Source: Amycolatopsis pretoriensis
GTDB lineage: Bacteria > Actinomycetota > Actinomycetes > Mycobacteriales > Pseudonocardiaceae
Direction of reading: 5' to 3'
Assembly: GCF_900107925.1 (NCBI RefSeq)
Contig: NZ_FNUJ01000001.1
Coordinates: forward strand, 496,001-560,000
DNA: 64,000 nt
How positions within the stretch are numbered: position 1 is the stretch's first letter; every line of letters starts with the position of its first letter. This document shows, in pieces, positions 1-7,248 of the stretch. Both the position numbers and the translations under genes were made by a program. A model generated the notes under the pieces. The model worked only from the letters and a program-made list of their open reading frames with translations, had not been told where the DNA came from and searched no databases.

Positions 1-16
1 GCCATACCCTCCACCA

Positions 17-36
17 AACAGACAGGTCTGTCTGTT
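17..36. promoter_or_regulatory. Palindromic TetR-type operator
   Basis: Two 9-base arms (AACAGACAG and CTGTCTGTT) flank a 2-base centre. The site lies 62 bases before the TetR-family start at 98, so autoregulation is likely. It may also control a divergent gene beyond the left edge. The palindrome is seen directly; the binding protein is inferred from position. Confidence 0.75.
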
Positions 37-97
37 GTCAATCGATGGTAGGATCAGTGCAGTTCAGCAGCCATACCGCTCGGTCAGGAGGAACGCT

Positions 98-658
98 GTG
101 GGCCGTACCCCTCCCGGCGCAGCACGAGCCAAGGTCCTGAAAGCCGCGTCGACGCTCTTCTACCGCGACGGCATCCACGCCGTCGGCGTCGACACGGTGG
201 CGGCCGAGGCGGGCGTGACGAAAGCGGCGCTCTACGGCAACTTCGGCTCCAAGACCCGGCTCGTCGTCGCCTACCTGCGGGACCGCGACCGACGCTGGCA
301 GGAGGAGATCGACCGGATCACCGAAGCGCACGCCGGCCCGCGCGACCGGGTGCTGGCGGTGTTCGACGCCTACGAAGACTGGCTGGCCCGCGACGACTAC
401 CGCGGCTGCGCCTTCCTCAACGCGACTTCGGAGTTCCCCGACCCCGGCGACCCGGTCCGGGAAGTCGTCCGCCACCACAAGACCGCGGTGCGCGGCTTCC
501 TGCGGGCCCAGCTCGACCGCGGGGGACGCGCCGACGCCGAAACGCTCGCCGACGAGCTGATGCTGCTGCTCGAAGGCGCCGCGGTCACGGCGGTGGTCGC
601 CCGGACCGCACAGCCGTTTCGCACGGCGAAGCGGCTCGCGGAGACTCTGACCGCCTAG
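98..658 (+). CDS. TetR/AcrR family transcriptional regulator
   Basis: Predicted one-component repressor of 186 residues. Residues about 10-60 form the TetR N-terminal helix-turn-helix domain, with the segment VAAEAGVTKAALYGNFGSK as recognition region. The rest is a helical ligand-binding domain of the LmrA/YxaF-like type, carrying the characteristic GCAF segment. I chose the GTG at 98 because AGGAGG lies 6 bases upstream; an in-frame TTG at 35 lies inside the operator and has no ribosome site. The palindrome at 17-36 suggests autorepression. The ligand and target genes are unknown; the target may be divergent, off the left edge. The stop overlaps that of the next gene, which is convergent. 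Confidence 0.9.
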   Translation: MGRTPPGAARAKVLKAASTLFYRDGIHAVGVDTVAAEAGVTKAALYGNFGSKTRLVVAYLRDRDRRWQEEIDRITEAHAGPRDRVLAVFDAYEDWLARDDYRGCAFLNATSEFPDPGDPVREVVRHHKTAVRGFLRAQLDRGGRADAETLADELMLLLEGAAVTAVVARTAQPFRTAKRLAETLTA

Positions 659-936
659 ATCTCCAGGTCCAGCGAGAGCTGGCCGAGGTCATCGCCGCCC
701 GGGGCCACACGCACGCCCGCCGGGGGCGCGGGCAGCGTCGCCACGCACGCCGGGCAGGGTGCCACCTCCGACGTCGTCAGGTCCACCGGCTTCCAGCTGC
801 GGGACTCGCGCTCCCCACACGCCGAACGCCGGTAGCGCAGGTCGCCGGAGCGGGTCATCAAGTGCGCCAACGGCACTTCCTCGGGCAGCACGCCGACCAG
901 GTACCAGCGTGGTGCGCTCACCGCGGTGGTCGTCAT
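655..936 (-). CDS. Small cysteine-containing protein next to COG0523 GTPase
   Basis: A 93-residue protein of unknown function. It has one cysteine in an SACGE segment and a CPAC pair, which together could bind a metal, and ends in an acidic LSLDLEI tail. There is no signal peptide or membrane segment. It follows the COG0523 metallochaperone gene on the same strand after 68 bases, so the two may be co-transcribed and share a metal-related role; that is inference. A GGAG lies about 10 bases before the ATG. Its stop is convergent with and overlaps the TetR stop by 4 bases. Confidence 0.7.
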   Translation of the reverse strand: MTTTAVSAPRWYLVGVLPEEVPLAHLMTRSGDLRYRRSACGERESRSWKPVDLTTSEVAPCPACVATLPAPPAGVRVAPGGDDLGQLSLDLEI

Positions 937-1004
937 GGCCGTCAGTCTCCGTCGCCGCTCCCGCGACCCGGGCGCATTTGCCGATCTTCGGCGTGGCGGG
1001 TGCG

Positions 1005-2009
1005 TCAGGCCTGGTCGGGGAGGTAGCGGAGGATGTGCAGCAACCCGCGCTCGTCGACGACCGACGGGTCCGGCGCGACGCACGCGGCCAGCTCGGCGAG
1101 CACCGCGCCGGAGTCGAGGCCCGCGCCGATCAGCACCAGTTCCGTGCGCCGCAGTGCGCCCGCCGGCCACGCCGACCGCTCCAGCTGCACGAACCCGCCG
1201 ACGGTGTGCAGGTGGAAGCGCGCGCCGGCGCCGAAGTCCGCCTGGCCCTTCATCCGGTACAGCCCGGCCGGGCGCCGCTCGAGCCACTCGACGAACGCCT
1301 TCGGCGCGAGCGGTGTCTCCGCGGTGAACGTCACCGTCTCGTACGCGGCGTGCAGGTGCTCGGAGTGGTCGTGCTCGCGCAGGTCGTCGAACGACAGCTG
1401 GCCGACGCGCTCGCCGCGGGGCTCGGGGTCGAAGAACAGCCGCGGGTCGACGCGCCCGTGCGAGGTGACCAGCAGCGGACGGCCCGGGGCGAGCTCCTCG
1501 ACGGTCGCGGTGACCTTCGCCAGCTCGTCGGCCGGCACCCGGTCGGCCTTGTTCAGCACCACCAGGTCGGCCAGCCGCACGTGGTCGGCCAGTTCGGGGT
1601 GGCGCTCGCGGGCGGACTCGAACTCGGCGGCGTCCACCACCTCGGCCAGCCCGCCGTAGCGGATGTCCGGGTTCTCGCTGGCGATCATCAGCCGGATCAG
1701 GTCGCGCGGCTCGGCGATGCCGCTGGCCTCGACGACGATGACGTCGATCCCGGCCTCCGGCGCCGCGAGCCGGCCCAGCATGGCGTCGAGCCCGCTCGCG
1801 TCGACCGCGCAGCAGAGACACCCGTTGCCGAGCGAGACCATCGTGTCGACCTGGCCGGCCACGGCGAGCGCGTCGACGTTCACGCTGCCGAAGTCGTTGA
1901 CCACGACGCCGACCCGGGCGCCCTCGCGGTTGGCGAGCAGGTGGTTGAGCAGCGTCGTCTTGCCCGCGCCGAGGAACCCGGCGACGAGGACCACGGGGAT
2001 CTTGCGCAC
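1005..2009 (-). CDS. COG0523/CobW-family GTPase, probable zinc metallochaperone
   Basis: A 334-residue G3E-family GTPase. The Walker A motif GFLGAGKT is at residues 11-18, the CLCC metal-binding signature at 64-67 (family pattern CXCC), an NKAD guanine-specificity motif in the middle, and a CobW C-terminal domain follows with several histidines. Family members hydrolyse GTP while delivering zinc or another metal to client proteins, often under zinc limitation. The GTG start has no Shine-Dalgarno, but a TAGAGT -10 element sits 6 bases upstream, so the mRNA is probably leaderless. I see no obvious Zur box. It is divergent from the nitric oxide synthase gene. Confidence 0.9.
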   Translation of the reverse strand: MRKIPVVLVAGFLGAGKTTLLNHLLANREGARVGVVVNDFGSVNVDALAVAGQVDTMVSLGNGCLCCAVDASGLDAMLGRLAAPEAGIDVIVVEASGIAEPRDLIRLMIASENPDIRYGGLAEVVDAAEFESARERHPELADHVRLADLVVLNKADRVPADELAKVTATVEELAPGRPLLVTSHGRVDPRLFFDPEPRGERVGQLSFDDLREHDHSEHLHAAYETVTFTAETPLAPKAFVEWLERRPAGLYRMKGQADFGAGARFHLHTVGGFVQLERSAWPAGALRRTELVLIGAGLDSGAVLAELAACVAPDPSVVDERGLLHILRYLPDQA

Positions 2010-2015
2010 AAAACG

Positions 2016-2043
2016 ACTCTAGCGTCGCGCGCGGGCGCGTCGA
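2016..2043 (-). promoter_or_regulatory. Probable leaderless promoter of the COG0523 gene
   Basis: On the minus strand a -10 hexamer TAGAGT (2021-2016) and a weak -35 TCGACG (2043-2038) are spaced by 16 bases. The predicted start of transcription coincides with the GTG at 2009. Confidence 0.45.
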
Positions 2044-2374
2044 TACACGGGGGACCGGCGCCGGGAAAGTCCATTCGGCGAATACCCTCGAACAGCCGAA
2101 ACCGGTTCTCAGACAAAGGATCACCCCGATTCGACTGTCCACTGTGATCGATTGACGGAAAACGCGCTGCGGCATGTCCGGATAACGCTTGGTGACAGTT
2201 ATTTTTCCGGCGTTTTCGCTGGCCGGAGCGGAATTGCGGGACGCTGCCGGGTGTCGTTCACGTCCGGTGGATTGCGGTCGGGAGAACGTGGGGTACTCTC
2301 CCCGGCCTGGCCGGAGGCGCTGCGGTGGCAGCGACTTCCGGCCTGCCCCGTCAACGGCGACCATCGGAGGAACG
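2044..2374. other. Intergenic region between COG0523 GTPase and NOS leader
   Basis: About 330 bases without a convincing gene. It is less GC-rich than its neighbours around 2140-2220. A TTGACG occurs at 2152-2157 but has no good -10 at the usual spacing. An inverted repeat GGGAGA (2280-2285) and TCTCCC (2297-2302) precedes the leader ORF and could be an operator or small hairpin. No promoter can be assigned with confidence. Confidence 0.4.
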
Positions 2375-2431
2375 GTGACCCTTTCCGTCGGCCTGCAGAA
2401 CACGATTCCGGAGAGTGGGGAAGCGCGATGA
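2375..2431 (+). CDS. Putative 18-residue leader peptide upstream of NOS
   Basis: A GTG codon preceded by GGAGG 4 bases upstream opens an 18-codon frame. Its TGA stop (2429-2431) overlaps the NOS start ATG in an ATGA junction. The ribosome site here is better than that of NOS itself, so translational coupling through a leader peptide is plausible. The peptide has no run of a single regulatory amino acid. It could be coincidental; the support is the site plus the exact stop-start overlap. Confidence 0.45.
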   Translation: MTLSVGLQNTIPESGEAR

Positions 2432-3579
2432 CGGTTACCCCCGAGCGGGTGACGCCCTCGCTGCCGATCTACCAGCGCGTCTCCGGGGAGCAGAGCGTCA
2501 ATTCCGCGGAGGCCGAAGAATTCCTGGACCGGATGTTCGCTGAAGGCGCCGCCGAAGACGGCGATCGCTTCGAGACCCGGCTCGCCGAGGTCCGCGCGGA
2601 AATCTCCGAAACGGGAACCTACCGGCACACCGCGGCCGAACTCGCCTACGGCGCGCGCGTCGCGTGGCGCAACTCCGCCCGCTGCATCGGCCGGCTGTAC
2701 TGGAACAGCCTGCGGATCCGCGACCGGCGCCGGGTCACCGACGCCGCCGGGATCGCCGCCGAGTGCGTCGGCCACCTGCGCCAGGCCACCCGCGGCGGCC
2801 GGATCCGGCCGACGATCACCGTGTTCGCCCCGGACACGCCCGCCGCGCCCGGACCGCGCGTCCACAACGAGCAGCTGATCCGCTACGCCGGGTACCGCCT
2901 CGACGACGGTTCGGTCCTCGGCGACCCGCGCTACGCGGAGTTCACCGAGCAGGTGCGAAGACTCGGGTGGCGGCCGCCGGAACGCAGAGGGTCCTTCGAC
3001 GTGCTGCCACTGCTGGTCGAGGCCGAGCCGGGCGAGCAGCGGCTGTTCACCCTCCCCGCGGACGCCGTCCTGGAGGTGCCGCTGACCCACCCCGACCACC
3101 GCTGGTTCGCCGGGCTCGGCCTGCGCTGGCACGCCGTGCCGGCGATCAGCAACATGCCCCTGGAGATCGGCGGCGTCACCTACCCCGCCGCGCCGTTCAA
3201 CGGCTGGTACCTCGGCAGCGAGATCGGCGCGCGCAACCTCGCCGACGAGCGGCGCTACGACCTGCTGCCGGTCGTCGCCGAGCTGATGGGCCTGGACACG
3301 GCGTCGGAGCGGACGCTGTGGCGCGACCGGGCGCTGGTCGAGCTGACGCTCGCCGTGCAGCACTCGTTCGACGCGGCCGGCGTCACGATGGCCGACCACC
3401 ACACCGAATCGCGGCGCTTCCTGTCCCACCTCGACCGCGAGGAGCGGTCCGGCCGGCGGTGCCCGGCCGACTGGAGCTGGATCGTCCCGCCCCTGTCCGG
3501 CGGCCAGACGCCGGTCTTCCACCGGTACTACGACCCGCCCGATCCCGAGGAGCGCCCCGCGTTCCTTTCACCGGACTGA
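2428..3579 (+). CDS. nos: Nitric oxide synthase oxygenase
   Basis: A 383-residue bacterial NOS oxygenase that oxidises L-arginine to citrulline and nitric oxide at a haem-thiolate centre. The haem-ligating cysteine is C86 in WRNSARCIGR, and the arginine-binding glutamate is E246 in NMPLEIGG. The conserved FNGWYLGSEIG stretch follows. As usual in bacteria there is no reductase domain, so an external electron donor is needed. The flavodoxin-like gene 100 bases downstream is a candidate partner. The chosen ATG gives a normal bacterial length (about 360-390). Its own ribosome site is modest and translation may be coupled to the leader ORF. Confidence 0.95.
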   Translation: MTVTPERVTPSLPIYQRVSGEQSVNSAEAEEFLDRMFAEGAAEDGDRFETRLAEVRAEISETGTYRHTAAELAYGARVAWRNSARCIGRLYWNSLRIRDRRRVTDAAGIAAECVGHLRQATRGGRIRPTITVFAPDTPAAPGPRVHNEQLIRYAGYRLDDGSVLGDPRYAEFTEQVRRLGWRPPERRGSFDVLPLLVEAEPGEQRLFTLPADAVLEVPLTHPDHRWFAGLGLRWHAVPAISNMPLEIGGVTYPAAPFNGWYLGSEIGARNLADERRYDLLPVVAELMGLDTASERTLWRDRALVELTLAVQHSFDAAGVTMADHHTESRRFLSHLDREERSGRRCPADWSWIVPPLSGGQTPVFHRYYDPPDPEERPAFLSPD

Positions 3580-3679
3580 GTTTCCGTGGTGCGCGGGGAG
3601 CCACGGAGAGCAACGTCGGAGCGCCCGTATGGCGGATCGTGAGCGGCCCGAGGCGCAGGACCGCGCGGCAGGGCCGACA

Positions 3680-4195
3680 ATGGGACGCATGACCGCAGTC
3701 CTCGTCGCCTACGCCGGGCGTCACGGCGGAACCCGGCAGATCGCCGAGGTCATCGCCGCCGAGCTCGGCGAAGCCGGCCTGAGCGTGGACGTGCGCGACG
3801 CCGCCGACGTCGCCACCGTCGGCCACTACGGCGCGGTCGTCGTCGGCAGCGCCCTGTACTACCACCGCTGGCGGCCCGAGGCCGTCCGGCTGCTGGAGCG
3901 CAACGCCCGGGCGCTGGCCGAGCGCCCGGTGTGGCTGTTCCACAGCGGACCGTGCGGCCCGGGCGCCGCCACCCACCAGGTCAGCCTGCCGGCGAACGTG
4001 GCGCTGCTGGCCGCGCGGATCGACGCGGAGCGCACCGCGACCTTCGGCGGCCGGCTGGACCCGGCGACCGTGCGCGGGCTCATCCCGCGGCTGATGGCGT
4101 CGGGGCAGCGCGCGGGCGACTTCCGCGACTGGGACCGGATCAAGGCGTGGGCCCGCGACGTCGGCCGCCGCGTCCGGACCCGCGTGGCGCTGTAG
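3680..4195 (+). CDS. Flavodoxin-domain protein, HemG-like
   Basis: A 171-residue protein of the COG4635 flavodoxin/HemG type. The N-terminal strand and loop LVAYAGRHGGTRQIA match the FMN phosphate-binding loop. GSALYYHRW fits a flavin-ring contact loop. Members act as FMN electron carriers or menaquinone-linked protoporphyrinogen oxidases. AGGG 6-7 bases upstream supports the ATG at 3680; an ATG at 3689 is possible. It follows nos on the same strand, which suggests but does not prove a role in reducing NOS. Confidence 0.8.
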   Translation: MGRMTAVLVAYAGRHGGTRQIAEVIAAELGEAGLSVDVRDAADVATVGHYGAVVVGSALYYHRWRPEAVRLLERNARALAERPVWLFHSGPCGPGAATHQVSLPANVALLAARIDAERTATFGGRLDPATVRGLIPRLMASGQRAGDFRDWDRIKAWARDVGRRVRTRVAL

Positions 4196-4273
4196 CCCCT
4201 TGCCCGCGCGGCCCGGTGGGTGCTAGACCAGCCCTGAGGTCTTCCGGTGGGAAACCGACGGGACGGGGCGAAC

Positions 4274-5569
4274 GTGACGGAACGGCAAGCGGCACCGGCT
4301 GAAGGCAAGAAAGCGCTTACATCCGATCAGCGCAACGCGTTCCTCGCGGCGCTGCTCGGCTGGAGCATGGACTCGTTCGACTACTTCCTGGTCGTGTTCG
4401 TCCTCGCCGACATCGCGAAGGACAAGTCGTTCGGCGCGACGGCGACGCAGCTGGCGTTCATCACGACGGCCACGCTGGTGATGCGGCCGGTCGGCGCCCT
4501 CCTCTTCGGGCTGTGGGCCGACCGGGTCGGCCGGCGGATCCCGCTGATCGCCGACGTCCTGCTGTACTCGGTGGCCGGTCTGCTCTGCGCGTTCGCGCCG
4601 AACTTCACGGTGCTGCTGGTCCTGCGGTTCGTCTACGGCGTCGGCATGGGCGGCGAGTGGGGCCTCGGCGCGGCGCTGGCGATGGAGAAGATCCCGGTCG
4701 CGCGGCGCGGGTTCTTCTCCGGCCTGCTGCAGGTCGGCTATTCGATCGGCTACCTGCTGGCCGCGCTCGCGTACCTGCTGTTCCACTCGGCGCTCGGCCT
4801 CGAGTGGCGCTGGATCTTCGTGCTGAGCATCTTCCCGGCGCTGATCACGCTGCTGATCCGCGCGCGGGTGCGCGAGTCGGAGGTCTGGGAGGCGACCCGG
4901 GAGAAGCTGAAGGTGACGCGGACGTCGGTCAAGGACGTCCTGCTGAACGGGAAGGTGATCCGCCGCTTCGGGTACCTGATCCTGCTGATGACGGCGTTCA
5001 ACTGGATGAGCCACGGCACCCAGGACGTCTACCCGAGCTTCCTCAAGGCGCACGACAACGGCGGTGCCGGCCTGAGCGCGGCGACGAGCACGTGGATCGC
5101 GGTGCTCTACAACGTCGGCGCGATCATCGGCGGCCTCACTTTCGGCACGTTGTCGGAGCGGCTCGGCCGGCGCCGGACGATCGTGACGGCCGCGGTGCTG
5201 GGCCTGCCGGTGATCCCGATCTTCGCGTTCGACCACGGCGCCGGGATGCTGGCGCTGGGCTCGTTCCTGATGCAGATCATGGTGCAGGGCGCGTGGGGCG
5301 TGATCCCGGCGCACCTGACGGAGATGTCGCCGGACGCGATCCGCGGCTTCTACCCGGGGGTCACCTACCAGCTGGGCAACCTGCTGGCGGCGCTGAACCT
5401 GCCGATCCAGCAGGCGATCGCGGAGTCCCACGGGTATTCGTCCGCTCTCTTGTGGACAGTCGTGCCGGGCCTGGTGGTGGTCGCCGTCCTGACCGCGATC
5501 GGCAAGGAGGCCAAGGGAATCCGGTTCGGCGAGTCGGCGGTGACGACGGCACCGGCCGGAGCTCAGTAG
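4274..5569 (+). CDS. MFS transporter, sialate/carboxylate:H+ symporter type
   Basis: A 431-residue, 12-helix major facilitator importer. The loop 2-3 motif [13 protein letters not shown] and the [19 protein letters not shown] segment are typical of the sialate:H+ symporter (SHS, NanT/Jen1-like) group. The D-S-F-D segment in helix 1 also fits. The substrate is probably a small organic acid or acidic sugar. A secreted sialidase is encoded 3 kb away, so sialic acid is possible but unproven. The GTG at 4274 is preferred over that at 4247 because a weak GGGGCG site precedes it. The 3' end overlaps the convergent pseudogene by 7 bases. Confidence 0.85.
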   Translation: MTERQAAPAEGKKALTSDQRNAFLAALLGWSMDSFDYFLVVFVLADIAKDKSFGATATQLAFITTATLVMRPVGALLFGLWADRVGRRIPLIADVLLYSVAGLLCAFAPNFTVLLVLRFVYGVGMGGEWGLGAALAMEKIPVARRGFFSGLLQVGYSIGYLLAALAYLLFHSALGLEWRWIFVLSIFPALITLLIRARVRESEVWEATREKLKVTRTSVKDVLLNGKVIRRFGYLILLMTAFNWMSHGTQDVYPSFLKAHDNGGAGLSAATSTWIAVLYNVGAIIGGLTFGTLSERLGRRRTIVTAAVLGLPVIPIFAFDHGAGMLALGSFLMQIMVQGAWGVIPAHLTEMSPDAIRGFYPGVTYQLGNLLAALNLPIQQAIAESHGYSSALLWTVVPGLVVVAVLTAIGKEAKGIRFGESAVTTAPAGAQ

Positions 5570-5954
5570 ACCCGGGCGGCGACGGTTTTCGCGCAGGTCA
5601 CCGGCTCGGCGTGCGTCGTGTCGACTTCGACGTCGTACCGGACCCCGCGGTGGACGGCCTCGGCGGCGTCGCACCGCACACCGACCCAGAGCACGTCGAG
5701 CCCGTCGAGGGCGGCGAGAAACCGGCGCTGAGACTCGGCGCCGCTCAGGAAGACCTCGTCGACGACGATCCGCGCACCGGTGCGGACCATGGCGGCGAGC
5801 CCCGCCGCCCAGGTGACTTCGCCGTCGTCGGAGATGGTGATGCCGCCTCCGGTCGCGGGCAGCCCGGTGAGGAGGGTGTCGACGCCGAAGGTGAGCCAGG
5901 GGCCGGGGAGCAGGTCTTGCTGGAGCCGCCGTTGAGGACGATGACCTGGGTCAC
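5563..5954 (-). pseudogene. Decayed chloramphenicol-phosphotransferase-like ATPase
   Basis: The start reads TQVIVLNGGSS, the entry to the P-loop of the chloramphenicol phosphotransferase-like family. The GKS/T part is then missing, and the frame shifts to one that reads DLLPGPWLTFGVDTL through DEVFLSG, WVGVRCDAAEAVHRG and RYDVEVDTTH. Compared with family proteins (about 180 residues) two further internal segments also appear deleted in frame: one before AAGLAAMV and one between VRCDAA and EAVHRG. The GTG at 5954 overlaps the STAS stop as GTGA. Loss of the P-loop plus the frameshift make a working kinase very unlikely. Confidence 0.8.
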
Positions 5955-6472
5955 CGAAGGGTCTTCAGCCGGTCCAGGAGCCGGAGCCACTCGATCGCCT
6001 CCGCCGTCGTGAAGTGCAGCGGAAGCGCGTCATCGAGGCCCAGTGCGTCGATCGCCCGCCGCACCACGGGGGCGCAGCCCGCGATGGCGAACGGGATGCC
6101 GGCCTCGTGGGCGTCCGAAGTCGCCTCGACGAGCACGGCGACGCCCCGGGCGGAGCAGTGGGTGGCGCCGGTCAGGTCGAGGACGAGGACCGGCGGAGCC
6201 AGGCGGAGCTCGTCGTCGAGCCGCGCCCGCAGCCGGCGGCTCCCGGCCAGGTCGAGATCCCCGTGCGCGGCGAGCACGGTGGCCTCGGCGGTAGTGGTCA
6301 CCACGAGGGCCAGTTCGGGTGTGGGCTCACCGCGCAGGCTGTCGTAGTGACGGGCCATCAGGGCGTCGATGTCGAGGCCGGCCGAGTAGGGGACGGAGTC
6401 GATCTCCCGGGCCCAGGCGCGGAGAGCCGCCAGCACCTCGCGGTGCCGGGCGTCGTCTTCGGGCCAGACCAT
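5951..6472 (-). CDS. STAS-domain anti-sigma antagonist-like protein
   Basis: A 173-residue protein. Residues about 1-55 form a short helical N-terminus; residues about 57-170 form a STAS domain, with the strand VLVLDLTGATHCSARG matching the SpoIIAA core. The position equivalent to the phosphorylated serine of SpoIIAA (DSSG) reads SARG, so the usual phospho-switch seems absent. STAS proteins bind anti-sigma factors or sense ligands. The gene is coupled by a GTGA overlap to the decayed phosphotransferase-like pseudogene. The ATG start has no strong ribosome site. Confidence 0.8.
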   Translation of the reverse strand: MVWPEDDARHREVLAALRAWAREIDSVPYSAGLDIDALMARHYDSLRGEPTPELALVVTTTAEATVLAAHGDLDLAGSRRLRARLDDELRLAPPVLVLDLTGATHCSARGVAVLVEATSDAHEAGIPFAIAGCAPVVRRAIDALGLDDALPLHFTTAEAIEWLRLLDRLKTLR

Positions 6473-6643
6473 GTCGGTTACATCGCTGCGGGGCCGGGAT
6501 TCGCAACAGTGGTGTCACCCACACGGCGCAGCAACGTCATTACCGAGCCGGTCGTTCCGCGGAGTTCGGACGGCCGGTCTCGGTTGCGCAACTGTTGGCA
6601 CCGGCCGACGCGGCGACCTGTCCGGATTGTGGGGCAACGAGGC

Positions 6644-6669
6644 GATTTTCCCGCCGAGGCGGGGAAATC
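6644..6669. promoter_or_regulatory. Palindromic operator upstream of PH-like gene
   Basis: Arms GATTTTCCCGCC and GGCGGGGAAATC around a GA centre match at 11 of 12 positions. A TACGTT -10-like hexamer is at 6688-6693, which places the palindrome over the -35 region of the gene starting at 6745. Repression there is inferred. Confidence 0.55.
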
Positions 6670-6744
6670 GGCACCCCGGGCCTCCTCTACGTTGAGGCGC
6701 TCGCGTGCGCCCGCACGCGCCCGGCGCTTCGAGGAGAAACCACC

Positions 6745-7197
6745 ATGGGTGCCCGCCAGGAAAGACGTCTGCTGGAGTCCGCCGCCGCGGTGATGCGGCC
6801 CGACGAGCGCGTCGAGCTCGTCGCCATGGCGAAGATCGGATCGGTGAAGAAGGCGGTCGGCAAGTCCATCGCCTACGGTGTCGCCGTCGGAGTGCTCAGC
6901 GGCGGCACGATGATGGCCTTCTCGACGCAGGCGGAGGCCTACATCGTGCTGACCGGCCAGCAGATCCTCTTCTTCCGGTCGCACGCCGGCACTCCCGGCA
7001 AGCACATCCTGAGCATCCCCCGCGCGTACGCCGCCATCACCGAACCGAAGTCGGGTTTCCTGCTCAAGTTCCAGCTCCACGTCCAGGGCTGGAACCAGGC
7101 GCTGGCCCTGACGGTCCCGCCGCTCCCGCCGAGGCTGCGCAGGAGCGGCGTCGCGTTCACGCAGCTCATGCCGCGGGTTGCTCTCGCCCCCGCGTGA
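6745..7197 (+). CDS. PH-like/GRAM-like domain protein of unknown function
   Basis: A 150-residue protein. An alanine/glycine-rich stretch (KKAVGKSIAYGVAVGVLSGG) is followed by a beta-rich part with AYIVLTGQQILFFRS and HILSIPRAYAAI. That pattern is common in bacterial PH-like domains that read as do-all binding modules. There is no signal peptide. GAGGAG 8 bases before the ATG supports the start. The palindrome at 6644-6669 suggests tight control. No function is assigned; the domain call is from pattern only. Confidence 0.65.
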   Translation: MGARQERRLLESAAAVMRPDERVELVAMAKIGSVKKAVGKSIAYGVAVGVLSGGTMMAFSTQAEAYIVLTGQQILFFRSHAGTPGKHILSIPRAYAAITEPKSGFLLKFQLHVQGWNQALALTVPPLPPRLRRSGVAFTQLMPRVALAPA

Positions 7198-7215
7198 GTT
7201 CTCCGGCGCGGAGCC

Positions 7216-7241
7216 GGGGCGGCCGGAAGCCCGGCCGCCCC
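7216..7241. terminator. Bidirectional hairpin between convergent genes
   Basis: GGGGCGGCCGG and CCGGCCGCCCC form a perfect 11-bp stem with loop AAGC. It lies between the convergent PH-like and sialidase genes. There is no U-tract, as is common in actinobacteria. Confidence 0.7.
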
Positions 7242-7248
7242 GTGCACC

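Noticed and set aside
2152..2157. TTGACG as the -35 of a nos promoter
   Set aside because: No acceptable -10 hexamer lies 16-19 bases downstream.
655..3522. Very long minus-strand open frame spanning the COG0523 and NOS genes
   Set aside because: It is antisense to well-supported genes and Arg/Gly/Pro-rich as expected for a GC-rich shadow frame. Only its last 93 codons, from the ATG at 936, look real.
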